64,000 nucleotides of DNA, taken from Sedimentibacter saalensis (GTDB taxonomy: Bacteria; Bacillota; Clostridia; Tissierellales; Sedimentibacteraceae). Positions within the stretch are counted from its first letter, which is position 1. Every line of letters starts with the position of its first letter. The position numbers and the translations under genes were made by a program. Shown here in pieces: positions 26,698 through 34,789 of the stretch. The DNA lies in NCBI RefSeq assembly GCF_007830175.1, contig NZ_VLKH01000006.1, positions 91,253-155,252 of the forward strand, given 5' to 3'. The notes below the pieces were generated by a model. It was not told the DNA's origin, made no database searches, and saw only the letters and a program-made list of their open reading frames with translations.

Positions 26698-26872
26698 ATG
26701 CGCTGAGAAATCAGTGCATTATTCTATTGATAAACCCTGACGCTGTCATCCTGAACGATAGTGAAGGATCTCATCTTTATTAAAACATGAGATTCTTCGG
26801 GCTACACCCTCAGAATGACAACGTCGAAAGATACTTAGTCAATAACATGATGCGCTGAGAAATCAGTGCATT
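26698..26872 (+). repeat. Family A element inserted in the hsp20 terminator
   Basis: The 23-bp terminator hairpin ATGCGCTGAGAAATCAGTGC-ATT occurs twice, at 26698-26720 and 26850-26872, flanking a family A element (26744-26820, TGTCATCCTGAACG...CAGAATGACA). Only the right copy keeps the T-run. Confidence 0.75.
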
Positions 26873-26880
26873 TCTTTTTT
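26851..26880 (+). terminator. Terminator of hsp20 (right copy)
   Basis: TGCGCTGA-GAAA-TCAGTGCA stem-loop with TTTCTTTTTT tail. Confidence 0.75.
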
Positions 26881-26986
26881 ATTTAAAAACAAATTAGTGA
26901 CTTTGTTACTGTTCTTTTAATGTAAGCTGATATAATTAGAAACATAAGAATACGGCTGAATAATCAGCCATAATAAGGAGAATATT

Positions 26987-27352
26987 ATGCTTAATACAAA
27001 TTTGAAACATTTGCAAACTGCCAGTGAACTGGAGAAAACTATAAAAGAAAATGAAAATGTGATGGTGTGCTGCGGAAGAATGGGACCAATGTGCATTCCT
27101 GTTTATGGGGCTATGGAAAGAATTGAAGGAGAATATCCTGATGTGGCTTTTTATGACATGGAATTTGACAACCCGGAATCAAAAATAATCAGAAGCCTTC
27201 CGGAATGTAAGAATTTCAGAGGACTTCCATTCACTGTATATTACAAAAATGGCGAAGTTGTTGCTGCAACACCAAGCATACAGACAAAAGATCAGATTAC
27301 TGAAATTATTGAAAGAGAATTTGTAGCAAAAAAAGAAAAAAAGAACGCATAA
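26987..27352 (+). CDS. Thioredoxin-like protein with atypical Cys motif
   Basis: 121 residues with the thioredoxin fold outline: active-site strand VMVCCGRMGPMC (Cys28, Cys29, Cys36), the central segment VAFYDMEFDNP, and the cis-proline loop FRGLPFTVYYKNGEVV at about 76-91. The usual WCGPC is replaced by C-x6-C, as if a few residues were inserted between the redox cysteines. No signal peptide; cytosolic. SD AAGGAG precedes ATG. Function may be a specialised disulfide/persulfide carrier, but this is inference. Confidence 0.75.
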   Translation: MLNTNLKHLQTASELEKTIKENENVMVCCGRMGPMCIPVYGAMERIEGEYPDVAFYDMEFDNPESKIIRSLPECKNFRGLPFTVYYKNGEVVAATPSIQTKDQITEIIEREFVAKKEKKNA

Positions 27353-27369
27353 TTTGACAAGATGACGAC

Positions 27370-27409
27370 AAACCCGGTTGTGTAGCTTATTGCACTTCCG
27401 GTTTTTTTT
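27370..27409 (+). terminator. Terminator after thioredoxin-like gene
   Basis: Imperfect AACC-GG-GTG / CAC-CC-GGTT stem followed by TTTTTTT. Confidence 0.65.
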
Positions 27410-27522
27410 ATTTTTAAATTGAAGAATACAGTAAACTGTGAGATAATAAGGTTCTAGAATCCGTCGCTGGTTTAAATTAACAGTAACTTTGTCTGCGGCT
27501 GGAGAGGACAGGAGGTTTAATT

Positions 27523-30075
27523 TTGAGGCTGAAAAATATAAGCAGGAAAAATCTGCTTGATTTTGCTAAGATTGTATTTTTGGTGTTGATATCTGCATAC
27601 ATTTTGTACGAGGGGCAAAAGGAATTACGATCAATTGACCTTTCCAAAACTGTACAGATGCTCAGAAGCTTTTCAACATCTACCATATTGATGTTTACAT
27701 TTTTAGGCTTGTTTGCCAATGCCCTGATGACATTGTATGATTTTTTTATAGCAAGTTACCTTAAACTAGACATTGAAAAGTCGAGTATATTCAATGTATC
27801 GTTCATAGCCAACAGCATTAACAACGTTTCAGGACTTGGAGGTCTTACGGGGGCATCAATACGTGCTGTATTTTTCAAAAAAAGTGCCAGCAGTACTGAT
27901 GATATTGTAAAATATGAGCTGCTGGTCGTTCCTGCAACCGGTGTAGGTCTTTCGGTTTTGTCCGGTGTTGTATTGTTGAACTACAGTTACATAAAGCCCA
28001 TAATACTTGAAAATAAGTGGCTCATGGCGGTACTTCTTGGATTCATAGCTTATTTTTTCATTTACTTTTTTATTGATGCTATTTACTTTTGGTATAAAAA
28101 ACAGCCATACATGGGATTGAATAAGGATAGTGTGATAATTAAACTTAAACTTTTGGCAGTTTCACTGCTTGAATGGGTGAGTGCATGCATACTGTTGTAC
28201 TTCATTGTGTATCAATATGACAAGGGCTTTTCTTTCGTGCCGGTGCTTGTTTCTTTCACACTGGCTTCCATTGCAGGTGTAGCGAGCATGCTTCCTGGAG
28301 GAGCCGGTTCCTTCGACTTCATATTGCTGTTGGGATTCAAATATTATGGAATGAATGTTGAATCTGCACTTGCTGCACTGGTAATGTACAGAATATTTTA
28401 CTATTTCTTGCCGCTTCTTATTGGAATAATAATTACTTTTTCAAAACAGCTCCTGGCAGGTAGGAAAACAAAGGCAAAAAATGAGCAGCTAAAAAATTTA
28501 ATTAACAGGACATCAAACTTTACGAACTTTTTTTTGAGTTTTCTTGTTTTAATAAGTGGAATTGTTTTAATGACGTCAGCCCTTGTTCCCGGATTGGTTG
28601 AAAGGCTTAAAATAGCATATAGGATTCTATCCTTGCCAATAATGCATTGGTCAAACCAGATATCCATATGCGTTGGTATTTTGCTCATATTCATTTCAAA
28701 GGAAATCGGAATGAAGGTTAAGCGTTCATATTATGCTACTCTTTTCCTTTTGTTCTGTGGTGCGGCAGCTACATTTTTGAAAGGATTTGATTATGAGGAA
28801 ACAATCGTACTTGCATTTGTGTTCATGCTGCTCTTTTTTTCAAAAGAAAGCTTTTACAGAAAAAGTTTGCCATTCAACTGGCTCAAGACAATGTTCACAG
28901 TTTTGCTGTCATTAGTTGGCATACTGATTTATGTAGAACTCAGGCACATGATTCTTGTTGACTTCCTGGCTGTATACAGGACAGCAAGGGTTCCCGGGAT
29001 GCTAAGGTTTAACTCAGTATTCACAGGTGCTGTGTCATATGTGTCTCTGGTTGCTTTCATCATAGTATGGCAGCTCACAAAGCCCAGTATAGAAAAAGAT
29101 GAGCGATATGAAAGCATCGATGATGAAAAACTCAAAACATTTCTTGAAAGCAACAAGGGAAACTTCCTGACACATCTTATTTTCCTCAGAGATAAGCACA
29201 TATTTTGGGCTCAGGGAGGAAATGTTGCCATTGTGTTTGAGAAAAGCCACAACATGATTGTAGTGTTAGGAGATCCTATTGGAAACGACAGACTATTCAG
29301 TGAAGGCATAACCGAATTTTTGAATTTCATAGACGAATACGGCTACAAAGCTGCATTTTATCAGGTGAGTGACATTTATCTGCCCATGTACCACGATTTA
29401 GGATATGTTTTTTTCAAGCTTGGAGAGACTGCGCTTGTGAATCTTGCGGAATTTGATCTTCAAGGCCCTGAAAGCCGCAGTTTCAGAAATGTCTTGAGCC
29501 GTTTTAACAAGGATGGAATAGAATTCAAGCTTCTGGATTATCTCCCTGATGAACTGTATGATGAACTTAAACAAGTTTCGGATCAGTGGCTTGGTAAACG
29601 TAAGGAAATGGGTTTTTCGCTTGGAAACTTTGACAAAAATTACCTGAAACATTCACCGGTGGCCGTTGTGAAAATTGCCGGCACGAATCAGATTGTGGCC
29701 TTTGCAACAGTGATGCCGTCTTATGATGGCAATAAGTCTGTTTCGCTGGATCTTATGCGATTTAAAAATGATGCCCCGAAAAATACTATGACGTTTCTTA
29801 TACTGAATCTTTTAATGAGCTACAAGGACAAAAATTATGAAATATTCAATCTGGGAATGGTTCCGTTAAACAATGTCGGAAACAAACAAAGGGCTCATAT
29901 GCCTGAAAAACTTGCTTACCTGATGACACTCTACGGCAACCATATATATAGCTTTGCCGGACTCAGAAGCTACAAGGCCAAGTTTTCTCCGCTCTGGGAG
30001 CCCAGGTATCTGGCTTATGAAAACATAATGTGGTTACCATCATCATTGATTGAGGCAATATTGCTGATTCATTGA
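27523..30075 (+). CDS. mprF: Phosphatidylglycerol lysyltransferase/flippase MprF
   Basis: 850 residues, close to the usual full length of about 840-860. The N-terminal half (about 1-520) has some 13-14 membrane helices forming the flippase (with SMLPGGAGSFDFILLLGF), and the C-terminal DUF2156 domain (about 530-850) is the cytosolic aminoacyl-tRNA:phosphatidylglycerol transferase (GDPIGN, FYQVSDIYLP, NLGMVPL). It makes lysyl- or alanyl-PG and moves it to the outer leaflet, protecting against cationic peptides. TTG 27523 follows GGAGGT by 6 nt. Amino-acid specificity cannot be told by eye. Confidence 0.9.
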   Translation: MRLKNISRKNLLDFAKIVFLVLISAYILYEGQKELRSIDLSKTVQMLRSFSTSTILMFTFLGLFANALMTLYDFFIASYLKLDIEKSSIFNVSFIANSINNVSGLGGLTGASIRAVFFKKSASSTDDIVKYELLVVPATGVGLSVLSGVVLLNYSYIKPIILENKWLMAVLLGFIAYFFIYFFIDAIYFWYKKQPYMGLNKDSVIIKLKLLAVSLLEWVSACILLYFIVYQYDKGFSFVPVLVSFTLASIAGVASMLPGGAGSFDFILLLGFKYYGMNVESALAALVMYRIFYYFLPLLIGIIITFSKQLLAGRKTKAKNEQLKNLINRTSNFTNFFLSFLVLISGIVLMTSALVPGLVERLKIAYRILSLPIMHWSNQISICVGILLIFISKEIGMKVKRSYYATLFLLFCGAAATFLKGFDYEETIVLAFVFMLLFFSKESFYRKSLPFNWLKTMFTVLLSLVGILIYVELRHMILVDFLAVYRTARVPGMLRFNSVFTGAVSYVSLVAFIIVWQLTKPSIEKDERYESIDDEKLKTFLESNKGNFLTHLIFLRDKHIFWAQGGNVAIVFEKSHNMIVVLGDPIGNDRLFSEGITEFLNFIDEYGYKAAFYQVSDIYLPMYHDLGYVFFKLGETALVNLAEFDLQGPESRSFRNVLSRFNKDGIEFKLLDYLPDELYDELKQVSDQWLGKRKEMGFSLGNFDKNYLKHSPVAVVKIAGTNQIVAFATVMPSYDGNKSVSLDLMRFKNDAPKNTMTFLILNLLMSYKDKNYEIFNLGMVPLNNVGNKQRAHMPEKLAYLMTLYGNHIYSFAGLRSYKAKFSPLWEPRYLAYENIMWLPSSLIEAILLIH

Positions 30076-30170
30076 GTGCTGTGGACTTTTGCGGGCGGGA
30101 ATACCGCCCTTATAAATTTTTATGTGTTAGTATTTATAAAATTTATTTTCATGAAAACATTGCCCTGCAA

Positions 30171-30199
30171 TTGACTTATGAAGAATATTCTAATATAAT
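30171..30199 (+). promoter_or_regulatory. Promoter of the MATE leader
   Basis: TTGACT, exactly 17-bp spacer, TATAAT; start expected near 30206, at the 5' end of the aptamer-like leader. Confidence 0.8.
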
Positions 30200-30206
30200 T
30201 GATTTT

Positions 30207-30290
30207 GTTAGAGTATCTCTTATGGATTCAGCGTAAGGTTGCATTGCCGTAATCCGTTCTGAACGTGAAGTTTTGGGTGGATTTTTTTAT
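30207..30290 (+). ncRNA. Attenuator leader, candidate guanidine-IV (mepA-type) riboswitch
   Basis: Closing helix GUUAGA/UCUGAAC (one bulge, 30207-30212 with 30258-30264), inner helix GGAUU/AAUCC (30224-30228 with 30251-30255), a small hairpin CAGC-GUAAG-GUUG (30229-30241), and a CUUA segment (30219-30222) complementary to UAAG in that loop. AAUCC is also the 5' arm of the downstream terminator, so the two folds exclude each other. Guanidine-IV riboswitches (mepA motif) are known to sit before MATE genes in Clostridia with a loop-loop contact and terminator control. Class is from memory; the switch architecture is visible. Confidence 0.65.
30251..30288 (+). terminator. Regulated terminator of the MATE leader
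   Basis: AAUCCGUUCUGAAC pairs with GUUUUGGGUGGAUU (several GU pairs), 5-nt loop, then TTTTTTT. It lies about 95 nt before the MATE start codon. Confidence 0.75.
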
Positions 30291-30383
30291 GCCTTTAAAT
30301 ACATAGACATTAAATTGCTTCCAGCGTATGATAATTACAGACTAACGGTATGCATATAATAATGTTATATTGAAAGGATAATT

Positions 30384-31778
30384 ATGAAGGACTTATTAAA
30401 AAAAGAATATATTTTTACAAACAGAAATTTAATGCAGCTATTGTTTCCGCTTGTAATTGAACAGTTTTTGGCTGTTGCCGTGGGCATGGCCGACTCAATA
30501 ATGGTTGCAAGCGTAGGTGAAAGCGCAGTGTCTGCCGTGTCACTGGTAGATTCGGTAAACATTCTTCTTATCAATATCTTTGCAGCTTTAGCCACAGGAG
30601 GTGCTGTAGTTGCCGGACAATATCTTGGACAGAAAAACAGCGATAAATCCTGCGAGGCAGGTGAACAGCTGCTCGTATTTGTAACATTCATATCACTCAT
30701 TATAATGACAGTCATGTATGCAGGAAGAAACTTCATTCTTAATGTTGTTTTCGGTTCCATTGCTCCTGATGTTGCCTCATATGCCAACACATACATGCTC
30801 ATTGTCTTTGCAAGCATACCATTTATAGCTCTCTACAACAGCGGAGCTGCACTGTTCAGGGCAATGGGAAATTCTAAAATCACAATGGTAACATCTATTA
30901 TTATGAATGCAATTAACGTCATAGGAAATGCAGTGTTGATTTACGGGTTTCACAGAGGAGTTGAAGGCGTTGCCATACCAACACTTTTATCCAGAGCTGT
31001 GGCTGCAATATTAATTGTTGCGCTTCTTAGAAACGAAGAGCTGGTTATTCATATTACCAGAAAGTTCAAATACAAATATGATAAGAAAATGGTTCATGAC
31101 ATACTCCATATAGGTATTCCAAACGGGGTTGAAAACAGCATGTTCCAGCTTGGTAAAATTTTGCTTTTAAGTGTTGTTGCAGGCTTTGGAACAGCTTCCA
31201 TTACTGCAAATGCTGTAGGGAACTCCGTGTCAAGTTTTGGAATACTTCCCGGAGCAGCAATAGGTCTTGGACTAATAACAGTTGTAAGCCAGTGTGTGGG
31301 AGCCGGAGATTATGAGCAGGTAAGGTATTACACTAAAAAACTTTTGACCTATGCTTATGTTTCATTGATTGTAGTTAATTTAAGCATTATATTGGCAACA
31401 CCGGCCATATTGAAACTGTTCAACTTGTCAGCAGAAACATCAGCCATGGCAAAACAGGTAATTGTTTTTCACAGTGTGAATGCGTGCCTCATTTGGGCTT
31501 TGTCATTTACGCTGCCTAACACTCTAAGAGCAGCAAGTGATGCCCGTTACACCATGGCTGTGGGAGTTGGCTCCATGTGGACTACAAGAATAGGATTTGG
31601 AATATTTTTGGCTAAGTTTATGAACATGGGAATGTTTGGGGTATGGGTTGCCATGATTCTCGACTGGGTTGTAAGAAGTGCGTTCTTCTTGGCCCGCTAC
31701 AGGGGAAACAAGTGGGAATCAAAAAAGGAAACGCCTGATGGGCATGCTGCTGATGAAGCAGCTTATGATACTATATAA
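30384..31778 (+). CDS. MATE-family efflux transporter
   Basis: 464 residues, twelve predicted helices in two MatE repeats (about 20-180 and 245-405). The first helix region IEQFLAVAVGMADSIMVASVG and the GNA segment MGNSKITMVTSIIMNAINVIGN are family signatures. Exports small cations or drugs against a sodium or proton gradient. It sits behind a terminator-type leader resembling guanidine-IV, so the physiological cargo may be guanidinium or an alkylguanidine; without that RNA the substrate would be open. SD GAAAGGATAATT precedes ATG. Confidence 0.9.
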   Translation: MKDLLKKEYIFTNRNLMQLLFPLVIEQFLAVAVGMADSIMVASVGESAVSAVSLVDSVNILLINIFAALATGGAVVAGQYLGQKNSDKSCEAGEQLLVFVTFISLIIMTVMYAGRNFILNVVFGSIAPDVASYANTYMLIVFASIPFIALYNSGAALFRAMGNSKITMVTSIIMNAINVIGNAVLIYGFHRGVEGVAIPTLLSRAVAAILIVALLRNEELVIHITRKFKYKYDKKMVHDILHIGIPNGVENSMFQLGKILLLSVVAGFGTASITANAVGNSVSSFGILPGAAIGLGLITVVSQCVGAGDYEQVRYYTKKLLTYAYVSLIVVNLSIILATPAILKLFNLSAETSAMAKQVIVFHSVNACLIWALSFTLPNTLRAASDARYTMAVGVGSMWTTRIGFGIFLAKFMNMGMFGVWVAMILDWVVRSAFFLARYRGNKWESKKETPDGHAADEAAYDTI

Positions 31779-31861
31779 ATTAATATTATTAATATTAGCA
31801 ATCCTTAAATGAAAGAATTGTTCAGACTGTTGACTAACAATATATCATGTAGTGTTCGCAG

Positions 31862-31889
31862 CAGGGGAGGGCACGAGGCCCTCCCCTAC
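31862..31889 (+). repeat. Family B hairpin
   Basis: AGGGGAGGGCACGAGGCCCTCCCCT, perfect stem. Nothing else is evident between 31779 and 31960. Confidence 0.6.
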
Positions 31890-31966
31890 TAATATGTCAT
31901 CAAAATGAACGAAACTTAATAAGGGTTGTTTTTTGTTTAACAATAAAGGGCTTTTCGTTTGAAATG

Positions 31967-31995
31967 TTGACATATTTTGAAATTTAATTTAAACT
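31967..31995 (+). promoter_or_regulatory. Promoter of the sigma-54 activator gene
   Basis: TTGACA, 17-bp spacer, TAAACT. Confidence 0.6.
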
Positions 31996-32074
31996 TATGT
32001 GGTTGGAACCATCTGCAGATTATTGAGTTAAATTTACAAATGCTTTCGGATTTTCCGTAGGCTGAAGGGGACAT

Positions 32075-33610
32075 ATGGGAAAAGAAATTAAAGTGAAATT
32101 AATAAAGCAGGAAATTGATGAAATTTATGAAATAATCGAAAAATTGAATATAAAAAGCGAAACAATGGATGCATTGCGGCAGAAATTTAATAAAGTTGAA
32201 GAAACATATGATGATTTCATGGACAACTATTTAGACTTCATAGAAATAAGCGACCATTTATATGATGGAATTTACATATCAGACGGAACAGGAAGGACAA
32301 TTTTTGTAAATGATGCCTATTCCAGATTTACCGGAATAACTAAGGATGAAGTTATAGGGAGAAATGTTCTTGACATTTCCCGTGAAGGCAAATTGTACAA
32401 GGGTGCTGTAACAATGGAAGTAATAAAGAGAAAAGAAATGGTCAACTCTCTTGGTAAAAGCCTTGTTAACGGCAAGGATCTTCTTGTTACAGGCTCTCCA
32501 ATATTTGATGAACATGGGGAAGTCAAGCTTGTTGTTATAAACAACAGAGACATAAGCGACCTCAAGGAACTGGAGCTCAAAAACGCAGAGCTTCAAAATG
32601 ACAAACAAAGAGCAAACCAGGAAATAGAATTCTTAAGAAAGCAGCAAACTTCTAAAATAAAAATAGTTCATGAAGGCGAAAGCATGAAGGCTGTCATGGA
32701 TATGGTGAATATGATAGCCCCTACAGATGTTACTGTACTCATAACCGGAGAATCAGGCACCGGCAAGGAAGTAATAGTGGATGAAATTTATTCAAGGAGC
32801 CTGAGAAAAAACAAGCCGCTAATAAAGGTAAATTGTGCAGCCATACCCGGAGAACTTCTGGAGTCAGAGCTTTTTGGATATGAGGGAGGAGCATTTACCG
32901 GTGCCAGAAAAACAGGTAAAATGGGAATGTTTGAACTTGCAAACGAAGGAACCATACTTCTTGATGAAATAGGCGAAATGAGCATGAAGCTACAGTCAAA
33001 GCTTTTGAGAGTTCTTCAGGGCAGAGAAATTGTAAGAATCGGTGGCAACAGCCCAATCAAGCTTGATATAAGGGTGATTGCTTCAACAAACAGGGATTTA
33101 CATGAAGAAATAAAAGCAGGAAAGTTCAGGGAAGATTTGTTCTACAGACTTAATGTAGTTCCCATAAAACTTAAGCCTCTTAGAGAAAGAAAAGAGGAAA
33201 TACAAAGCCTTTCCAATGAATTTTTAAGCAAGTACAACAAAAAGTACAACAAATCCACAGAACTTGAAGAAGATGCCATGGAGCTTCTGGAAATGTACAA
33301 ATGGCCTGGAAACATAAGAGAATTGGAAAATTTAATTGAAAGACTGGTTGTTATAAACAAGGACGGTTTAATCAGGTCTGACAGTCTGGCATCGTTGCTG
33401 GATATCGAAAAAAGTGATATAAAACAATACATAGCCAAAAATAAAGACGGAAAAACAAGTCTTAAGGAAGCAGTCCGCAGTCTGGAACGAGAAATAATAG
33501 AAGATGTGATCAAGGAATGCGGATCTGTAAACAAGGCTGCAGCATTTCTTGGCCTAAGTCAGCCGGCACTGTGGAAAAAGTGCAGGGTATTGAACATAAA
33601 TGTTAATTAA
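32075..33610 (+). CDS. PAS-containing sigma-54-dependent transcriptional activator
   Basis: 511 residues. A helical N-terminus (about 1-55), a PAS sensor domain (about 57-170, DGIYISDGTGRTIFVNDAYSRF), a linker coiled coil, an AAA+ domain (about 200-435) with Walker A GESGTGKE, the sigma-54-contact loop GAFTGA and Walker B ILLDEIGEM, and a Fis-type helix-turn-helix (about 470-508, NKAAAFLGLSQPALWKKC). It remodels RpoN-RNA polymerase at -24/-12 promoters. One such promoter and three palindromic sites lie just downstream, in front of the BKACE operon, so it is its dedicated activator. The PAS ligand is unknown. Confidence 0.93.
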   Translation: MGKEIKVKLIKQEIDEIYEIIEKLNIKSETMDALRQKFNKVEETYDDFMDNYLDFIEISDHLYDGIYISDGTGRTIFVNDAYSRFTGITKDEVIGRNVLDISREGKLYKGAVTMEVIKRKEMVNSLGKSLVNGKDLLVTGSPIFDEHGEVKLVVINNRDISDLKELELKNAELQNDKQRANQEIEFLRKQQTSKIKIVHEGESMKAVMDMVNMIAPTDVTVLITGESGTGKEVIVDEIYSRSLRKNKPLIKVNCAAIPGELLESELFGYEGGAFTGARKTGKMGMFELANEGTILLDEIGEMSMKLQSKLLRVLQGREIVRIGGNSPIKLDIRVIASTNRDLHEEIKAGKFREDLFYRLNVVPIKLKPLRERKEEIQSLSNEFLSKYNKKYNKSTELEEDAMELLEMYKWPGNIRELENLIERLVVINKDGLIRSDSLASLLDIEKSDIKQYIAKNKDGKTSLKEAVRSLEREIIEDVIKECGSVNKAAAFLGLSQPALWKKCRVLNINVN

Positions 33611-33650
33611 ATAATTAATGAAATTATTAAAAGAATAAGTTTGTCAGAGG

Positions 33651-33699
33651 AAGCTATAACAAAAGTTATTGATGATATAACTTTTGTTATAGCTTTATT
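33651..33699 (+). terminator. Inverted repeat: terminator and upstream activating sites 1-2
   Basis: AAGCTATAACAAAAGTTAT and ATATAACTTTTGTTATAGC-TTT pair into a long AT hairpin followed by TTTATTTTA, a possible terminator. Each arm is itself a palindrome TATAAC-N4-GTTAT(A/T) (33655-33670, 33676-33691), the same motif found at 33771. Confidence 0.6.
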
Positions 33700-33770
33700 T
33701 TAATGGAAAACGTTGCAAAGCAGCGTGAATTTTAGATATTTATATTTTATGAAAATAATTTTAATTTTAT

Positions 33771-33786
33771 TATAACTTTAGTTATA
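33771..33786. promoter_or_regulatory. Upstream activating site 3 (TATAAC-N4-GTTATA)
   Basis: TATAACTTTAGTTATA, centred about 89 bp before the -24 element, suitable for an enhancer-binding protein. Matches the two palindromes at 33655-33691. Confidence 0.6.
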
Positions 33787-33865
33787 AGTTTGCCACATAA
33801 AATACTGTGTGAAGTAATGTTGTTAATTGTTGTAAATTCAATGATTAATAAGAATGTTAAAATGT

Positions 33866-33881
33866 TGGCATGACTCTTGCT
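33866..33881 (+). promoter_or_regulatory. Sigma-54 (-24/-12) promoter
   Basis: TGGCATGACTCTTGCT: GG (33867-33868) and GC (33879-33880) lie exactly 12 bp apart, matching TGGCAC-N5-TTGC. About 34 bp before the BKACE start. Confidence 0.9.
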
Positions 33882-33914
33882 TTATATATAGTCAAACCAA
33901 TCAAGGAGGAATTA

Positions 33915-34733
33915 ATGAAGACTATAATAACGGTTGCTCCAACAGGAGCCTGGCCAACAAAGGAAAACAACCCAAACTTGCCAATGACACCAAAAGAAAT
34001 TGCCGAAGATGTTTATGAATGCTACAAGGCAGGGGCTGCTGTTGCACATCTTCACATGCGAGATGATGCAGGCAAAGGAACAATGAGCAAGGAAAAATTC
34101 CAGGAAACAGTGAAACTCATAAGAGAAAAATGTGACATTGTATTAAATCTCACAACATCAGGGGACTTAAACGCAACTGATGAAACAAGACAGGCTCATT
34201 TAAAGGCAATAAAGCCTGAACTTGCTTCTTATGACTGCGGTTCAATGAACTGGATGAACAACAGCCTGTTCATAAACCATCCTAAGTTCCTGGAGGAGCT
34301 GGGAATGACAATGCAGGAAAACGGAGTAAAACCTGAAATAGAAATTTTTGATGCAGGTATGATCTACAATTCACTTTACTACCTTAAGCAAGGAGTATTA
34401 AAAGCACCGCTTCATTATCAATTTGTGCTTGGGGCGGCAGGAGGAACAGCTGCAACAGTTGAAAATCTTGTGTACCTTAAGAGTTTAATTCCTGAAGGCT
34501 CAACATGGTCAGCTCTTGGCATAGGAAAGGGACATGTGCCCATAATGCTTGCTGCCATAGCAATGGGCGGACATGTTCGTGTAGGAATGGAAGACAACGT
34601 GCTTTTTGCTCCAAAAGTGCTTGCAGATTCCAATGCTCAGTTTGTAACAAGAGCAGCAAACATCATAAGAGAATCAGGCAATGAAGTTGCAACACCGGAC
34701 GAAGCAAGAGAAATACTGGGACTTAAGAAGTAA
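33915..34733 (+). CDS. Beta-keto acid cleavage enzyme (BKACE, DUF849; Kce-like)
   Basis: 272 residues, TIM-barrel of the DUF849 family. The zinc pair HLH lies at 45-47 (AHLHMRD) and the C-terminal VRVGMEDN supplies the conserved Arg/Glu. The family condenses a 3-keto acid with acetyl-CoA and cleaves it to acetoacetate and a new acyl-CoA; the prototype is 3-keto-5-aminohexanoate cleavage in lysine fermentation. No kdd/kal/kam genes are linked; instead a 3-hydroxyacyl-type dehydrogenase and an AtoE-like transporter follow, so the substrate is probably another short 3-keto acid. Start ATG 33915 follows AAGGAGG. Confidence 0.88.
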   Translation: MKTIITVAPTGAWPTKENNPNLPMTPKEIAEDVYECYKAGAAVAHLHMRDDAGKGTMSKEKFQETVKLIREKCDIVLNLTTSGDLNATDETRQAHLKAIKPELASYDCGSMNWMNNSLFINHPKFLEELGMTMQENGVKPEIEIFDAGMIYNSLYYLKQGVLKAPLHYQFVLGAAGGTAATVENLVYLKSLIPEGSTWSALGIGKGHVPIMLAAIAMGGHVRVGMEDNVLFAPKVLADSNAQFVTRAANIIRESGNEVATPDEAREILGLKK

Positions 34734-34789
34734 TAATAAGTTTAGGGAAATAAAGGGTAGGAATAATTGAGCAAAAAGAGAGGCATATA

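Noticed and set aside
27410..27522. Possible leader or riboswitch before mprF
   Set aside because: No terminator or recognisable aptamer motif; only a strong SD is evident.
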